Assembly: GCA_019634635.1 (NCBI GenBank) | Contig: JAHCBB010000009.1 | Location: 124,001 to 188,000 of the forward strand | Length of the DNA stretch: 64,000 nucleotides | Direction: 5' to 3' | Origin: Verrucomicrobiia bacterium | GTDB taxonomy: Bacteria; Verrucomicrobiota; Verrucomicrobiia; Limisphaerales; UBA9464 | In this document: positions 48,998-58,165 of the stretch, in pieces | How the letters are laid out: the number at the start of each line of letters is the position of its first letter | Numbering within the stretch: the first letter of the stretch is position 1 | Notes under the pieces: generated by a model | Told to the model about the DNA's origin: nothing | The model's input: the letters and a program-made list of their open reading frames with translations, nothing else | The model's database searches: none | Position numbers and translations under genes: made by a program

Positions 48998-50464
48998 GTG
49001 GATCTCAGGCCAAAACACTACTGCGGGGTTTTTGGAGTTTTTGGCCATCCTGAAGCCGCAGTGGTGAGTTACTACGGGTTGTACGCCCTTCAGCATCGGG
49101 GTCAGGAATCGGCGGGAATTGTGTCGTTTGACGGCGAGGACTTCAACGTCCACCGGGGCATGGGCCTCGTGCCGGCGATTTTCGACATGCCTCTGCTCAA
49201 AACGCTTCGCGGCGACGCGGCGATTGGCCATACCCGGTACTCGACCGCGGGCTCGTCGAACCTGCGGAATGCCCAACCCCTGACGGTGGACTGCGTCAAG
49301 GGCAAGATCGCCATCGCCCACAACGGCAACCTGACCAACGCGCTGGAATTGAGGGACGAGTTGGAGACCCGGGGCTCGATCTTCCAGACCTCGGTGGATT
49401 CGGAGATCATCCTCCACTTGCTCGCCCAGCCGGAACGGGCGGGAGGCCACGAAAGCGCCCTGATCGAGGCGATGCACCGGATCCAGGGAGCCTACTCGCT
49501 GGTGCTTCTGACCGAGACGGAGCTCATCGGGGTTCGCGATCCGCACGGCTTTCGGCCGCTGAGCATCGGCCGGACGGAAACAGGGGCCTACGTTCTCGCC
49601 AGCGAGACGTGTGCCTTTGACCTGACCAAAGCCCAGTTCATCCGGGACGTTGAACCCGGCGAGATCGTGATCATTGACCGAACCGGTCTTCGCTCCGTGC
49701 AGGCCTTTCCCGAGCAGAAGCGGAGGGCCTTGTGCATCTTCGAGTACGTGTATTTCGCCAGGCCGGATTCGTCGATTGACGGAAGGAATGTGTATCGAGC
49801 CCGTGTGGAAATGGGCCGGCAGCTGGCCCGCGAGAACCGGATCGAGGCCGATATCGTCGTTCCCGTCCCGGACAGCGGCGTGTGTGCGGCACTCGGGTAC
49901 TCGCTCGAAAGCGGCATCCCGTTCGAAATGGCGTTCGTCCGGAATCACTACGTCGGTCGGAGCTTCCTCCAGCCATCACAGTTCGTGCGGGACTTCGCGG
50001 TCCGGGTGAAGTTGAACCTGATCGCCGATCTGGTGCGCGGCAAGCGGGTGATCATCGTGGACGACTCCATCGTCCGGGGAACCACGAGCAAGGCCCGGGT
50101 GATCAGCATGAAGGAGGCGGGGGCCACGGAGGTTCACTTCCTGGTGAGCTGCCCCCCGCACGTCAATCCGTGCGTCTACGGCATTGATTTTCCGGACCGG
50201 GACAAGCTGATGGCCGCAACGCATACCCGCGAAGGGATCCGGGAGTTTCTCCACGCGGATTCCCTGGGGTACCTCACCGAGGATGGCATGGTCGCGGCGA
50301 CCGGGCATCCGAAGGAGCATTTTTGTCTGGCGTGCTACAACGGCGATTACCCGGTGCCCTACGCCAGCTCGATGGAAAAGCACCTCCTGGAGCGCCGCCG
50401 GGCCCGGGCCAGCGGGCTTGGGCCTGAAGTCGCCATCGAGGAACGGCAGCAGCGGTTGCTCTAA
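48998..50464 (+). CDS. purF: Amidophosphoribosyltransferase PurF
   Basis: PurF makes 5-phosphoribosylamine from PRPP and glutamine, the first step of purine synthesis. From GTG 48998 the protein is 488 residues, with an eight-residue propeptide before the catalytic Cys9 (HYCGVFGVFGHPEA), as in the Bacillus-type enzyme. The glutaminase half has QHRGQESAGIVS, GHTRYSTAGSSN and AHNGNLTNA. The PRTase half has VIIVDDSIVRGTTSK. Cys residues in ALCIFEYVYF, SCPPHVNPC and HFCLACYNGD fit a [4Fe-4S] cluster. The 285-bp gap upstream is shared with dnaN. The 3' end overlaps the convergent glycosyltransferase gene by 4 bp. Confidence 0.97.
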   Translation: MDLRPKHYCGVFGVFGHPEAAVVSYYGLYALQHRGQESAGIVSFDGEDFNVHRGMGLVPAIFDMPLLKTLRGDAAIGHTRYSTAGSSNLRNAQPLTVDCVKGKIAIAHNGNLTNALELRDELETRGSIFQTSVDSEIILHLLAQPERAGGHESALIEAMHRIQGAYSLVLLTETELIGVRDPHGFRPLSIGRTETGAYVLASETCAFDLTKAQFIRDVEPGEIVIIDRTGLRSVQAFPEQKRRALCIFEYVYFARPDSSIDGRNVYRARVEMGRQLARENRIEADIVVPVPDSGVCAALGYSLESGIPFEMAFVRNHYVGRSFLQPSQFVRDFAVRVKLNLIADLVRGKRVIIVDDSIVRGTTSKARVISMKEAGATEVHFLVSCPPHVNPCVYGIDFPDRDKLMAATHTREGIREFLHADSLGYLTEDGMVAATGHPKEHFCLACYNGDYPVPYASSMEKHLLERRRARASGLGPEVAIEERQQRLL

Positions 50465-51606
50465 CAGGGACCGGGGACCAGCTCCTCGTAGAGGGCGGCA
50501 TAGCGCGAAACCATCGCGGGGAGGTCAAACATCGAGGCCCGGAGGCGGCAGGCAGGACCGAAATGCTCAAGGGCGCGGTCGTCGAGGGAGAGAATGGACG
50601 CCAACGCATCGGCCAGAGCGTCGCCATCGGCGGTCGGCACCACCCACCCGTCGGTACCCGCTCGGATCAGCCCGCAGGCGTTGGCGGCCTCGGAAACGAG
50701 CGCGGGGCGGCCGGCAGCCAGGGACTCCAGAACCACATTGGGGGTCCCTTCCCAAAGGGACGTCAACACCGTGAAGTCCGTGGCGTGGTAGAAGGCAGCC
50801 GGACCCGAGCTCGAAGGGAGAACGAGGACCTGACGCTGCAGATCATGCCGACGAATCGAAGCGGTCAATCGTTCCATCGCGGCGGTGCTGTCCGACTCTC
50901 CAACGATCCAGAAGACCACATCCGACGGAAGCCGGCCCTGAAGCCGGAGAGATCCCAAGGCTTCGGAAAGCAGGTGCGGGGCCTTCTGTTCGGTGATCCG
51001 GGCCATCATGAGACCGACCCGTCGTCGCCCGGGCGAGAGACGCTCCCGGAGCCCGGGATCCGGGGAAGTGGCAAACTGGGAGACATCCAGGCCGTTGGGG
51101 ATGTAGCGCAGCCGGGCGGAAGAAATTCGGGCCTGTTCCCGGAGGCGGACTTCCATGGCCGGGCTGTTGCACACCACCCGATCGGAAAGCCACTGCTCCA
51201 GTCGTTCGTTGCGGAGCTGCCGGCGGTTGTATTCGGTGCGGATGGCGGTCAAGAGACGGAAGGGGGGTCCCGGCAGCAGCCGGAGGGCACGAGTGAGGTG
51301 ATTGCAGTGGTGGCTGATGGAATGGATCAGGTGCGGACGGAAGGCGCGGCGGGCGTTTTGGAGGTCCCGAAGCGACCCGGGAAGCTCCGACCAATGCCAC
51401 CGGCGATCCAGTTCCCGGACGGGCAGGCCGGCGGCCTCGAGGTCCGGAACGAAGTGGCGGCTCAGGGACATCCGCGAGCCGTGCAGCGAGACCACCCGGG
51501 GCTCGAAACGGGAGCGGTCAAGCCGTGTGAGCAGCTGGACCGTCTGACGTTGAGCTCCTCCGGCGGCAAGACTGTCAATACAGACCAGCAGGCGCAGCGG
51601 ATTCAT
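50461..51606 (-). CDS. Glycosyltransferase family 4
   Basis: The 381-residue GT-B enzyme has the GT4 start (LRLLVCIDSLAAGGAQRQTV), LIHSISHHCNHLTRALRLLP and the donor-binding half YIPNGLDVSQF, VGLMMARITEQKAPHLLSEA. It then has AAFYHATDFTVLTSLWEGTP and NVVLESLAAGRPALVSEAAN with the Glu pair of the EX7E motif. Its ATG overlaps the stop of the amidotransferase gene by 4 bp (ATGA), so the pair is translationally coupled. This pairing with an asparagine synthetase-like gene is usual in exosortase-linked exopolysaccharide clusters. The sugar is unknown. Confidence 0.93.
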   Translation of the reverse strand: MNPLRLLVCIDSLAAGGAQRQTVQLLTRLDRSRFEPRVVSLHGSRMSLSRHFVPDLEAAGLPVRELDRRWHWSELPGSLRDLQNARRAFRPHLIHSISHHCNHLTRALRLLPGPPFRLLTAIRTEYNRRQLRNERLEQWLSDRVVCNSPAMEVRLREQARISSARLRYIPNGLDVSQFATSPDPGLRERLSPGRRRVGLMMARITEQKAPHLLSEALGSLRLQGRLPSDVVFWIVGESDSTAAMERLTASIRRHDLQRQVLVLPSSSGPAAFYHATDFTVLTSLWEGTPNVVLESLAAGRPALVSEAANACGLIRAGTDGWVVPTADGDALADALASILSLDDRALEHFGPACRLRASMFDLPAMVSRYAALYEELVPGPC

Positions 51607-53477
51607 GGACCGGGAGAAGCGGACGCGTGACGGGTCCAGAGCTCCAGGCAGAGCAACGCCCAGGCCTGCCTGGACAAACGGGGACTTGGCATCTCGGGCA
51701 GGGTCAAGGCAGCGCGAACGGCTCCGGGATCCAGCCACGCATGGAGTCCCAGGGTCGGTGCCCGGCGCAGTTCTTCCAGCAGCGGACGCAGGGGACCCTG
51801 AAACCAGGTGGCGAGCGGGACGTCGAATCCCCGCTTGCGCCGGGCAAGGATCGCGGGAGGCAGGAGATCCCGGACGGCCTGCTGCAGCAGCCATTTGGAG
51901 CCGCGACGACCCAGTTTCAGCGGTGCCGGAACGGTGGCCATGAACTCAAAGACCCTGGCATCGAGGAGCGGGCTCCGGACCTCCAGGGACTCGCGCATCG
52001 AAACGCGGTCCACTTTCACCAGGATGTCCGCGGGCAGGTATCCGGCGAGGTCGAGGGTCTGCAGGCGCGAGAGCAATGGCAGCGCGGGGTTCGACGCGAC
52101 GACCTCGCGTTCCCGGTCGGGATTGGATGCGCCGAGGGAAGTGCGCATCTCGGGGTGGTAAAGCCTGGACCGGGCCTCGCGGTCGAAAAATGGCGGTTCG
52201 ATCCGCCAGGAGAGGGGTCCGGAGGGGAGGCGCCGCAGATAATCCCCGAGCTTTGCCGGAAGCACCGGGGCAAGAAGGGCCGCTGCCGGCCGCAGGGGCT
52301 TGGGAATCCACGATTGGAGGCAGTGCTGGCGCCAGGCGCGGCGATACCAGGTGTACCCTCCGAAAACTTCGTCCCCCCCATCGCCGCTGAGCGCGACGGT
52401 CACCTCCCGCCGGGCCAGCCGGCAGACAAACCAGGACGGCACCATGGAATCATCGGCGAACGGCTCGTCGAAATGGCGGACGAGATCGGGAGCGGCCCCG
52501 GCCAGTTGCGCCGCCGAGACGACCTCATGGGTGTGGTCGGTGCCGAGATGGCGGGCGACCAGGGCCGAATACGGGCTCTCGTCGTCGGGGTCGTCGGAGA
52601 AGCCGATCGAGAAGGTGCGCAGGCGCTGCGAGGTCTCCCGGCTCATCAGCGCGACCACGGCGCTGCTGTCGAGGCCGCCGCTGAGAAACGCCCCCAGGGG
52701 GACATCGCTGATCATCCGCAGCCGGACGGCGGTCTCCAGATGCCCGCGAAGTTCGGCAGCGAGGTCGGAGGCCGGATCCCGACGCCAGGCGTCCGGCGGG
52801 CGCAACGTGGGAGTCCAATAGGTGTGCTGGCGAACAGCGCCTCCGGAGCGCACGGTCAACAGCGTGCCCGGAGGCATCTTGCGGACGTTGCGATAGATGG
52901 TCCGCGGGGCCGCGATAAACCCGTTGGCAAGGTACTCATCAATGGCCTCGGGGTCCGGCTCCAGGGGCAGGTCCGGCAGCTCGAGGAAGACCTTGAGCTC
53001 GGAGCCGAAGACGAGGCGGCGGGCGTCCAGGGCGTAGTACAGCGGCTTCTTCCCGAAGCCGTCCACCGCGAGGGTCATTTCGCGGGCGACCGCATCCCAG
53101 ACCGCGAAGGCGAACATCCCGCGCAAACGGTCCACAATTCCGGGACCGTGGACGGCAAATCCATTCAACAGGACCTCGGTGTCGCCGGAGGTGTGGAACG
53201 GACGTTCCCGCTCCAGCACCGGCCGCAAGTCCCGGAAGTTGTAGATCTCCCCGTTGAAGACGATCCAAAGCGAGCCGTCGGGCGTGGACATCGGCTGATG
53301 GCTCGAGGCGAGGTCGAGGATGCTCAACCGGCGGAAGCCGAGTCCGATGGGTCCATCGAGGTGCAGGCCCTCCTCGTCCGGACCCCGGTGGCGAAGGCGT
53401 CGGGTCATTCGGGAGAGCAGCTCCGGATCCACGGTCCGGGCCGGCTCGAAATTCCAGATCCCGCAGAGGCCGCACAT
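51603..53477 (-). CDS. asnB: Asparagine synthetase-like glutamine amidotransferase (exosortase-cluster type)
   Basis: The 624-residue protein has an N-terminal Ntn glutaminase domain starting at the catalytic Cys2 (MCGLCGIWNFEP), with LRHRGPDEEGLHLDG and FNGEIYNFRDLR. The C-terminal synthetase domain has the PP-loop SGGLDSSAVVAL, FDEPFADDSMVPSWFVCRLA and ALSGDGGDEVFGGY. It may make asparagine, but the operon with a glycosyltransferase gene and the nearby exosortase suggest amidation of an exopolysaccharide precursor, as proposed for exosortase-associated amidotransferases. It is divergent from the O-acyltransferase gene with 181 bp between. Confidence 0.93.
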   Translation of the reverse strand: MCGLCGIWNFEPARTVDPELLSRMTRRLRHRGPDEEGLHLDGPIGLGFRRLSILDLASSHQPMSTPDGSLWIVFNGEIYNFRDLRPVLERERPFHTSGDTEVLLNGFAVHGPGIVDRLRGMFAFAVWDAVAREMTLAVDGFGKKPLYYALDARRLVFGSELKVFLELPDLPLEPDPEAIDEYLANGFIAAPRTIYRNVRKMPPGTLLTVRSGGAVRQHTYWTPTLRPPDAWRRDPASDLAAELRGHLETAVRLRMISDVPLGAFLSGGLDSSAVVALMSRETSQRLRTFSIGFSDDPDDESPYSALVARHLGTDHTHEVVSAAQLAGAAPDLVRHFDEPFADDSMVPSWFVCRLARREVTVALSGDGGDEVFGGYTWYRRAWRQHCLQSWIPKPLRPAAALLAPVLPAKLGDYLRRLPSGPLSWRIEPPFFDREARSRLYHPEMRTSLGASNPDREREVVASNPALPLLSRLQTLDLAGYLPADILVKVDRVSMRESLEVRSPLLDARVFEFMATVPAPLKLGRRGSKWLLQQAVRDLLPPAILARRKRGFDVPLATWFQGPLRPLLEELRRAPTLGLHAWLDPGAVRAALTLPEMPSPRLSRQAWALLCLELWTRHASASPGP

Positions 53478-53658
53478 AGGGAAACGCCGGGGCCGGCGTT
53501 CGCGGGAGTCTCCCGATGTGGGCCGTTGACTCAACTCCGGAGTGTCTAGGGGTGGCGCGTTCGGGTGCGGGGCGCGGCGGCCGGGAGCGACCTGAACGGC
53601 AAATCGCTTGTCCGCACCCCGACGGTCCCGTCTTCTACCGGCCGCGGGTTCGCGCCTC

Positions 53659-55104
53659 ATGCTGTTCGTCAGTTGGTCGTTTGCGGTCTTCCTGCCGGTG
53701 GTCCTGATGCTCCATTACTGGGGCCGGCGGCAGGGGTGGCAGGTCGGGGTGCTGACCCTGGCCAGCTTCGTCTTCTATGGCTGGGCGAACCCCTCGCTGG
53801 TGCCTCTGCTGGCGCTGTCCGCCCTGGTGAATGCGGTGGCCTCCCAGGAGTTGATTGCCGCCGGGCGGGCCCCGCTGCGGCGGCGAACGGTTCTGGCGGG
53901 AGCCCTGGTTTACAACGTCGGGGTGCTGGCCTTCTTCAAGTATGCGGCGTTGCTGGGCCGCGTGCTCCTGCCGGAGGCGTTGTGGATCCGCTGGGGACCG
54001 TGGCTGCAGGACATCCCGCTCCCCGTGGGCATCTCGTTCTTCACCTTTCAGGGGATCAGCCTGATTGTGGACACTTGGCATGCCGGGGCCCGGGGGATTG
54101 CCGGGCTGCCTCCTCCGGTCACCGGACGCGAGGTGGGCCTGCACTATGTGAAGGTCACCTTTTTCAAGGCATTCTTCCCGCAGCTCGTGGCCGGGCCCAT
54201 CGTCAAAGCCGGCGAGTTCTTCCACCAAATCCGACCCAAACGGCTTCGCGACGTGCAATGGGACGCCGCGGTGCGGACGCTGATCCTGGGATTTTTCCTC
54301 AAGATGGTGGTGGCGGACAATCTGAAGGAGGTGACCGAGGGCCTCCGGTACCCGGAATTCCTGATGCTGCCGAGGATCAACCTGATCGCTCTGCTGTACG
54401 CGTTCTCCTTTCAGATCCTGGCGGACTTTGCGGGCTATTCGATCATCGCCATCGGGTTGGGGCGGTTGTTCGGCTACGAACTGCCCGTAAATTTCAACCA
54501 TCCGTACCTCAGCCGGAGCATCACGGAGTTCTGGCGGCGCTGGCACATCACGCTGTCCTCCTGGCTCCGGGAGTACCTCTACATCCCCCTCGGGGGCAAC
54601 CGAAGCGGGACAGTGGTGACTTACCGGAATCTGTTCATCGTGATGTTCCTCGGGGGGCTGTGGCACGGCGCGGCATGGAGCTACGCCATTTGGGGCTCGG
54701 CCCACGGGCTCCTGCTGGCTGGAGAACGACTGATGTTCAACCGGCATCGCGAACCGGTGCCCGACGGATGGACGCCTGGAGGCGTCGTCAGAGCGGGGAT
54801 CACCTTCTCCGCAGTGTCGGCGCTCTGGCTGCTCTTCAAGCTCCCGGAATTCCGTCACGTCATCGAATACGTTCGGAGCGTGGTCCATAACGGCGGGGCG
54901 CCGCAGATCCAGGCCCTGTACGTGATCGCCGTGTTCTCGGCACCGGTCGTTCTTTGGGAACTGTGGGGTGCGCTGGCGCGGGTTCGCGCCCGCTGGACCT
55001 TGGCGCGGCGGGAGCGGGTCTCGTGGGCAGGGTATTCGGTGATGATGTTTCTCATCGTGACCAACTCGGGTCCTCCGGGAACGTTCATTTACTTCCAGTT
55101 CTGA
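53659..55104 (+). CDS. MBOAT O-acyltransferase (AlgI-like)
   Basis: Membrane-bound O-acyltransferases transfer acetyl groups to extracellular polysaccharide across the inner membrane. The 481-residue protein has about 11 helices and the MBOAT signatures: FFKYAALLGR, IPLPVGISFFTFQGISLIVD, QLVAGPIVKAGEFFHQI, EFWRRWHITLSSWLREYLYI, PLGGNRSG and the catalytic His in GGLWHGAAWSYAIWG. The ATG at 53659 begins a typical first helix. Its stop overlaps the start of the next gene by one base (TGATG), so the two are coupled, as algI-type genes are with SGNH/AlgJ partners. The surface glycan encoded nearby is the likely acceptor. Confidence 0.95.
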   Translation: MLFVSWSFAVFLPVVLMLHYWGRRQGWQVGVLTLASFVFYGWANPSLVPLLALSALVNAVASQELIAAGRAPLRRRTVLAGALVYNVGVLAFFKYAALLGRVLLPEALWIRWGPWLQDIPLPVGISFFTFQGISLIVDTWHAGARGIAGLPPPVTGREVGLHYVKVTFFKAFFPQLVAGPIVKAGEFFHQIRPKRLRDVQWDAAVRTLILGFFLKMVVADNLKEVTEGLRYPEFLMLPRINLIALLYAFSFQILADFAGYSIIAIGLGRLFGYELPVNFNHPYLSRSITEFWRRWHITLSSWLREYLYIPLGGNRSGTVVTYRNLFIVMFLGGLWHGAAWSYAIWGSAHGLLLAGERLMFNRHREPVPDGWTPGGVVRAGITFSAVSALWLLFKLPEFRHVIEYVRSVVHNGGAPQIQALYVIAVFSAPVVLWELWGALARVRARWTLARRERVSWAGYSVMMFLIVTNSGPPGTFIYFQF

Positions 55105-55985
55105 TGGCGGTTCCCGAAAACACCCTGCGCCAGTCGGTGCGGATCATGGCGATGACGGCGCTGCTGACCGGGGCATGGGCGGCTGCGCTGCACTGGCTGC
55201 CCCGGCCCGAACTGGCGGAGACCAACTACGAGGCCAACCGCCTGAGAGTCGAACAATGGCTGCTCGGTCCGCCGGCGCCGGCAGCCCTGGTCGGGACCTC
55301 GATTTCCGGACGCCTCTTGCCCTCGTACTTCGACGGGACACCGCTGGCGGGCCTCGCGAATCTGGGACTCGACGGCGCCAGCCCGGAAACCGGACTCCGG
55401 CTGGTGAGTCAGCGTCCTCAAGGAACGCGGCTGGTGCTCCTGGAGGTGCATCTGCTCGGAAAGCGTCCGGGTCCGAACGACCGGCAATTGCTGGATCTGG
55501 CGAGCGGCTTCGGATTGACGTTGAGCCGGTGGGTGCCGGTGACCCGGGCTGAGGCCCGGCCCTCCACCGTGCTCTACGGCTGGCTCAAGGAGCGGAGAGG
55601 TGAAGGGGGTGGGGGTGGTGATCCGGTTCCCAGGAGGGTCCCGCCCGACGAGGCCGCCCGGGAGGCGGAGGCCATGGACCCCGAATGGCAGCCCCGCATC
55701 CGGCGATGGATTGGTGAATTGGGAGCGTCCGGCATTCGGGTGGTCCTGATCCGTGTGCCCGCGGGTCGGGCGGATCCGGCGGTGCCGGAGGCTCCCAATG
55801 AAGCGGACCGCATCGCCGCCGACCTGGGACTGCCGCTGGTGGACCTCCTCCGGCTGAGCCAGCAGGAGGGCCTTCGGCTGAGCTATACCGATGGCCTGCA
55901 CCTGACTCCGGTTGCTGCCCGGGGCGTCTGCCGGATTCTGGCCACAGCCCTCGAGCGCCTGGACCTGGTCCCACCGCGGGATTGA
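55104..55985 (+). CDS. SGNH/AlgJ-like partner of the O-acyltransferase
   Basis: The 293-residue protein has one N-terminal membrane segment (MAMTALLTGAWAAALHWLP) and a periplasmic SGNH-hydrolase-like domain. The block I nucleophile region reads AALVGTSISGRLLP, with Ser following GTS, and block V reads YTDGLHLTPVAARGV with the Asp-x2-His pair. A Gly-rich run lies mid-protein (RRGEGGGGGDP). Such proteins receive or transfer the acetyl group delivered by the MBOAT protein onto polysaccharide. Translational coupling with the preceding gene supports this. The Asn and Gly blocks of true SGNH enzymes are not clear, so activity is inferred. Confidence 0.82.
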   Translation: MAVPENTLRQSVRIMAMTALLTGAWAAALHWLPRPELAETNYEANRLRVEQWLLGPPAPAALVGTSISGRLLPSYFDGTPLAGLANLGLDGASPETGLRLVSQRPQGTRLVLLEVHLLGKRPGPNDRQLLDLASGFGLTLSRWVPVTRAEARPSTVLYGWLKERRGEGGGGGDPVPRRVPPDEAAREAEAMDPEWQPRIRRWIGELGASGIRVVLIRVPAGRADPAVPEAPNEADRIAADLGLPLVDLLRLSQQEGLRLSYTDGLHLTPVAARGVCRILATALERLDLVPPRD

Positions 55986-56019
55986 TCCGAAGGGGACGCG
56001 CACGCGCCGCCGCGCGGCT

Positions 56020-57555
56020 TCAGTCCTTCAGGCGTCGCAATAGTTCGGCAACCTTCCGTTCGACTTCGGGATCCATCCGGATGAGAGGCGGCCAGGGGCG
56101 CCGGAAGCCTTCGCCGGGCAGCTTGCGGGTCGCGTCAAATCCGACCTTGCTGCCCACGGCGATTTCCGCGGTGGCATGGTCCAGTACGTCCGAAGGTCCC
56201 CGGGTGAACAGCGCATCGCGTTCGGGGTCGGTGTTCGCGCAAAGATGGAACAAGACCTCGCTGGTATTGTGCACGTCCACTCCGGCGTCCACGACGACCA
56301 GATACTTCGTGAACATCATCTGCCCCATGCCCCAGAGACCGTGCATGATCTTGTAGGCCTGCATCGGATAGGTCTTGCGAATGCTCACGAAGACCAGGTT
56401 GTGAAAGACCCCTTCCGCCGGGAGGGCAATGTCCACGATCTCCGGGAAGTTCATTCGGAAGACCGGGAGGAACAGCTTCACGGAGGCGCTGCCGATGTAG
56501 AAGTCCTCCATGGGAGGCCGTCCCACGATGGTGGCCGGATAGACGGCGTCGCGCCGGTGGGTGATCGCCGTGACATGGAAGACCGGGTAGGGTTCCGGAA
56601 GGGTATAATACCCGGTGTGGTCGCCGAACGGACCTTCCTCGCGAAGGGGTTCCCGCGGATCCATGTAACCCTCGATCACGAAATCGGCGCCGGCGGGGAC
56701 ATCCAGATCCACGGTCCGGCACCGGACCAAGTCCACCGAGCGGCGACGGAGGAAGCCCGCGAGCAGCAGTTCGTCGAGGCCGTCGGGCAGTGGCGCGGTG
56801 GCGGCAAATGCGAACACGGGGTCGCCACCCAGGACGATCGCGACCGGCATGCGTCGGCCGGTTTCGAAGTAACGGCGACCGTGTCGCGCCGCGACCTTCT
56901 GCAACTGCCAGTGGAGGCCCGTGGTCTGGCCGTCGTAAACTTGGATCCGGTACATCCCAAGATTGCGCTCCCCGGTGTCCGGATCCTGGGTGACGACGCA
57001 GGGCAGGGTGATGAATCGGCCGCCATCCAAAGGCCAGCATTGGAGGATTGGCAGGTCCCGCAGTGTGGGAAGGGGAATGGACTGGGGTCCGTCCTCAACC
57101 CGCGGCGCGGAGGGCCAGGGGTCTGTGTGTGGCCGGGGTGCGTCGTACAGGTGGACCACCTCCTGGCAGGCACCGGAAGACACCCGTCGCGGTCGGGCGT
57201 GGCGGAGTTCGAGGCCTTTGGCCAGCAAATGGAGGGCTTCGCGGAGTGAGCCGGGTGGCCGGGCATGAACGAGAGCGCCGAGTTCGGCGGCGACGTCGTC
57301 CACGGATGCTGCTCCCAGGCCGAGCGCCATGCGGCGCCAGGATCCGAGGGTGTTGATGGCGACCGGGAAGGGCGAAACGACGCCGCCAATGGTGGGCCGT
57401 TCAATCAGCAAGGCGCGCCCGCCGCCGGGCGACTTCATCTCGTGGTCCGCGAGGGCGGTGATCTCCAGCTCCGTGGCCACCGGCTCGCGGATCCGTTTCA
57501 GTTCACCGGCGCGATCGAGCGCATCCACCCACTCGCGAAAGGAGTCATAGGCCAT
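56020..57555 (-). CDS. UbiD-family decarboxylase
   Basis: UbiD enzymes use prenylated FMN for reversible decarboxylation of unsaturated or aromatic acids. The 511-residue protein has the N-terminal MAYDSFREWVDALDRAGELK, the central DPDTGERNLGMYRIQVYDGQ, FVIEGYMDPREPLREEGPFG, DHTGYYTLPEPYPVFHVTAI and VVVDAGVDVHNTSEVLFHLC. These cover the flavin, metal and catalytic Glu regions. With mqnA in the genome, a role in menaquinone (MqnL-type) is possible, but UbiX and other mqn genes are not nearby, and ubiquinone-type or xenobiotic roles cannot be excluded. The start ATG is at 57555; upstream frames are not conserved. Confidence 0.92.
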   Translation of the reverse strand: MAYDSFREWVDALDRAGELKRIREPVATELEITALADHEMKSPGGGRALLIERPTIGGVVSPFPVAINTLGSWRRMALGLGAASVDDVAAELGALVHARPPGSLREALHLLAKGLELRHARPRRVSSGACQEVVHLYDAPRPHTDPWPSAPRVEDGPQSIPLPTLRDLPILQCWPLDGGRFITLPCVVTQDPDTGERNLGMYRIQVYDGQTTGLHWQLQKVAARHGRRYFETGRRMPVAIVLGGDPVFAFAATAPLPDGLDELLLAGFLRRRSVDLVRCRTVDLDVPAGADFVIEGYMDPREPLREEGPFGDHTGYYTLPEPYPVFHVTAITHRRDAVYPATIVGRPPMEDFYIGSASVKLFLPVFRMNFPEIVDIALPAEGVFHNLVFVSIRKTYPMQAYKIMHGLWGMGQMMFTKYLVVVDAGVDVHNTSEVLFHLCANTDPERDALFTRGPSDVLDHATAEIAVGSKVGFDATRKLPGEGFRRPWPPLIRMDPEVERKVAELLRRLKD

Positions 57556-57723
57556 GGTCGCAGGGTATCGCGAGGCGCCGATGCGGCAATCACCGGGCGG
57601 TCCGCACACCACGGCGGGGTCGTTGGTACGGGAACGTCGAGGGCGCGGGGCATCCGGTTTCGGGGCGGACAGGGCATCCGGGGACGCATCCCCGGCCGTC
57701 CGCGGAAGCCTCCGCAAAACAAA

Positions 57724-57751
57724 AAGGCGGCCCGTCCATTCGGGCCGCCTT
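57724..57751 (-). terminator. Intrinsic terminator of the RRM protein gene
   Basis: An 11-bp perfect stem (AAGGCGGCCCG/CGGGCCGCCTT) with a 6-base loop lies 25 bp after the RRM gene stop. On the minus strand it is followed by TTTTTGTTTTG, a good U-tract. This is the clearest Rho-independent terminator in the window. Confidence 0.9.
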
Positions 57752-57775
57752 GAAATCCTCTGATGCGTCGTGGGC

Positions 57776-58165
57776 TTAGTAGCGCCCGCCGCCGCCACCG
57801 CCGCGACGGGAACCGCCACGGTCCCCGCCCCAACCGCCGCGGCCGCCGCCGCCACCGCCACCGCCGTAGCCACCGCCACCACCACCGCCACCGAAACCGC
57901 CGGAGCGCGGACGCTCCTCCTTCGGACGGGCTTCGTTGACGGTGAGTTCACGTCCGTCGAGCCGGGCGCCGTGCATGGCGCTGATCGCGGACTGAGCCCC
58001 CTCGGGCGTGCCCATGGTGACGAACGCGAAGCCGCGGGAGCGGCCGGTGGCGCGATCCACCATCAGGTTCACCTCGGACACCGGGCCGTGGGCGGCAAAG
58101 GCGTCTTGGAGGTCATTTTCCGTCGTATTGAACGACAGGTTTCCAACATACAGTTTTGTATTCAT
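57776..58165 (-). CDS. Glycine-rich RRM RNA-binding protein
   Basis: This single-RRM protein of 129 residues resembles cyanobacterial and plant cold-induced RNA chaperones. It has RNP2 ([11 protein letters not shown]) and RNP1 (SRGFAFVTM), the usual two-helix packing residues ([20 protein letters not shown]), and then a Gly/Arg-rich tail (about 45 residues, with GGGGGYGGG and RGGW units) that would promote RNA binding and phase separation. The gene has a strong intrinsic terminator, and an unusually long A+T-richer leader lies upstream, which may be involved in temperature control as in other cold-shock-type genes (inference). It is monocistronic. Confidence 0.95.
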   Translation of the reverse strand: MNTKLYVGNLSFNTTENDLQDAFAAHGPVSEVNLMVDRATGRSRGFAFVTMGTPEGAQSAISAMHGARLDGRELTVNEARPKEERPRSGGFGGGGGGGGYGGGGGGGGRGGWGGDRGGSRRGGGGGGRY

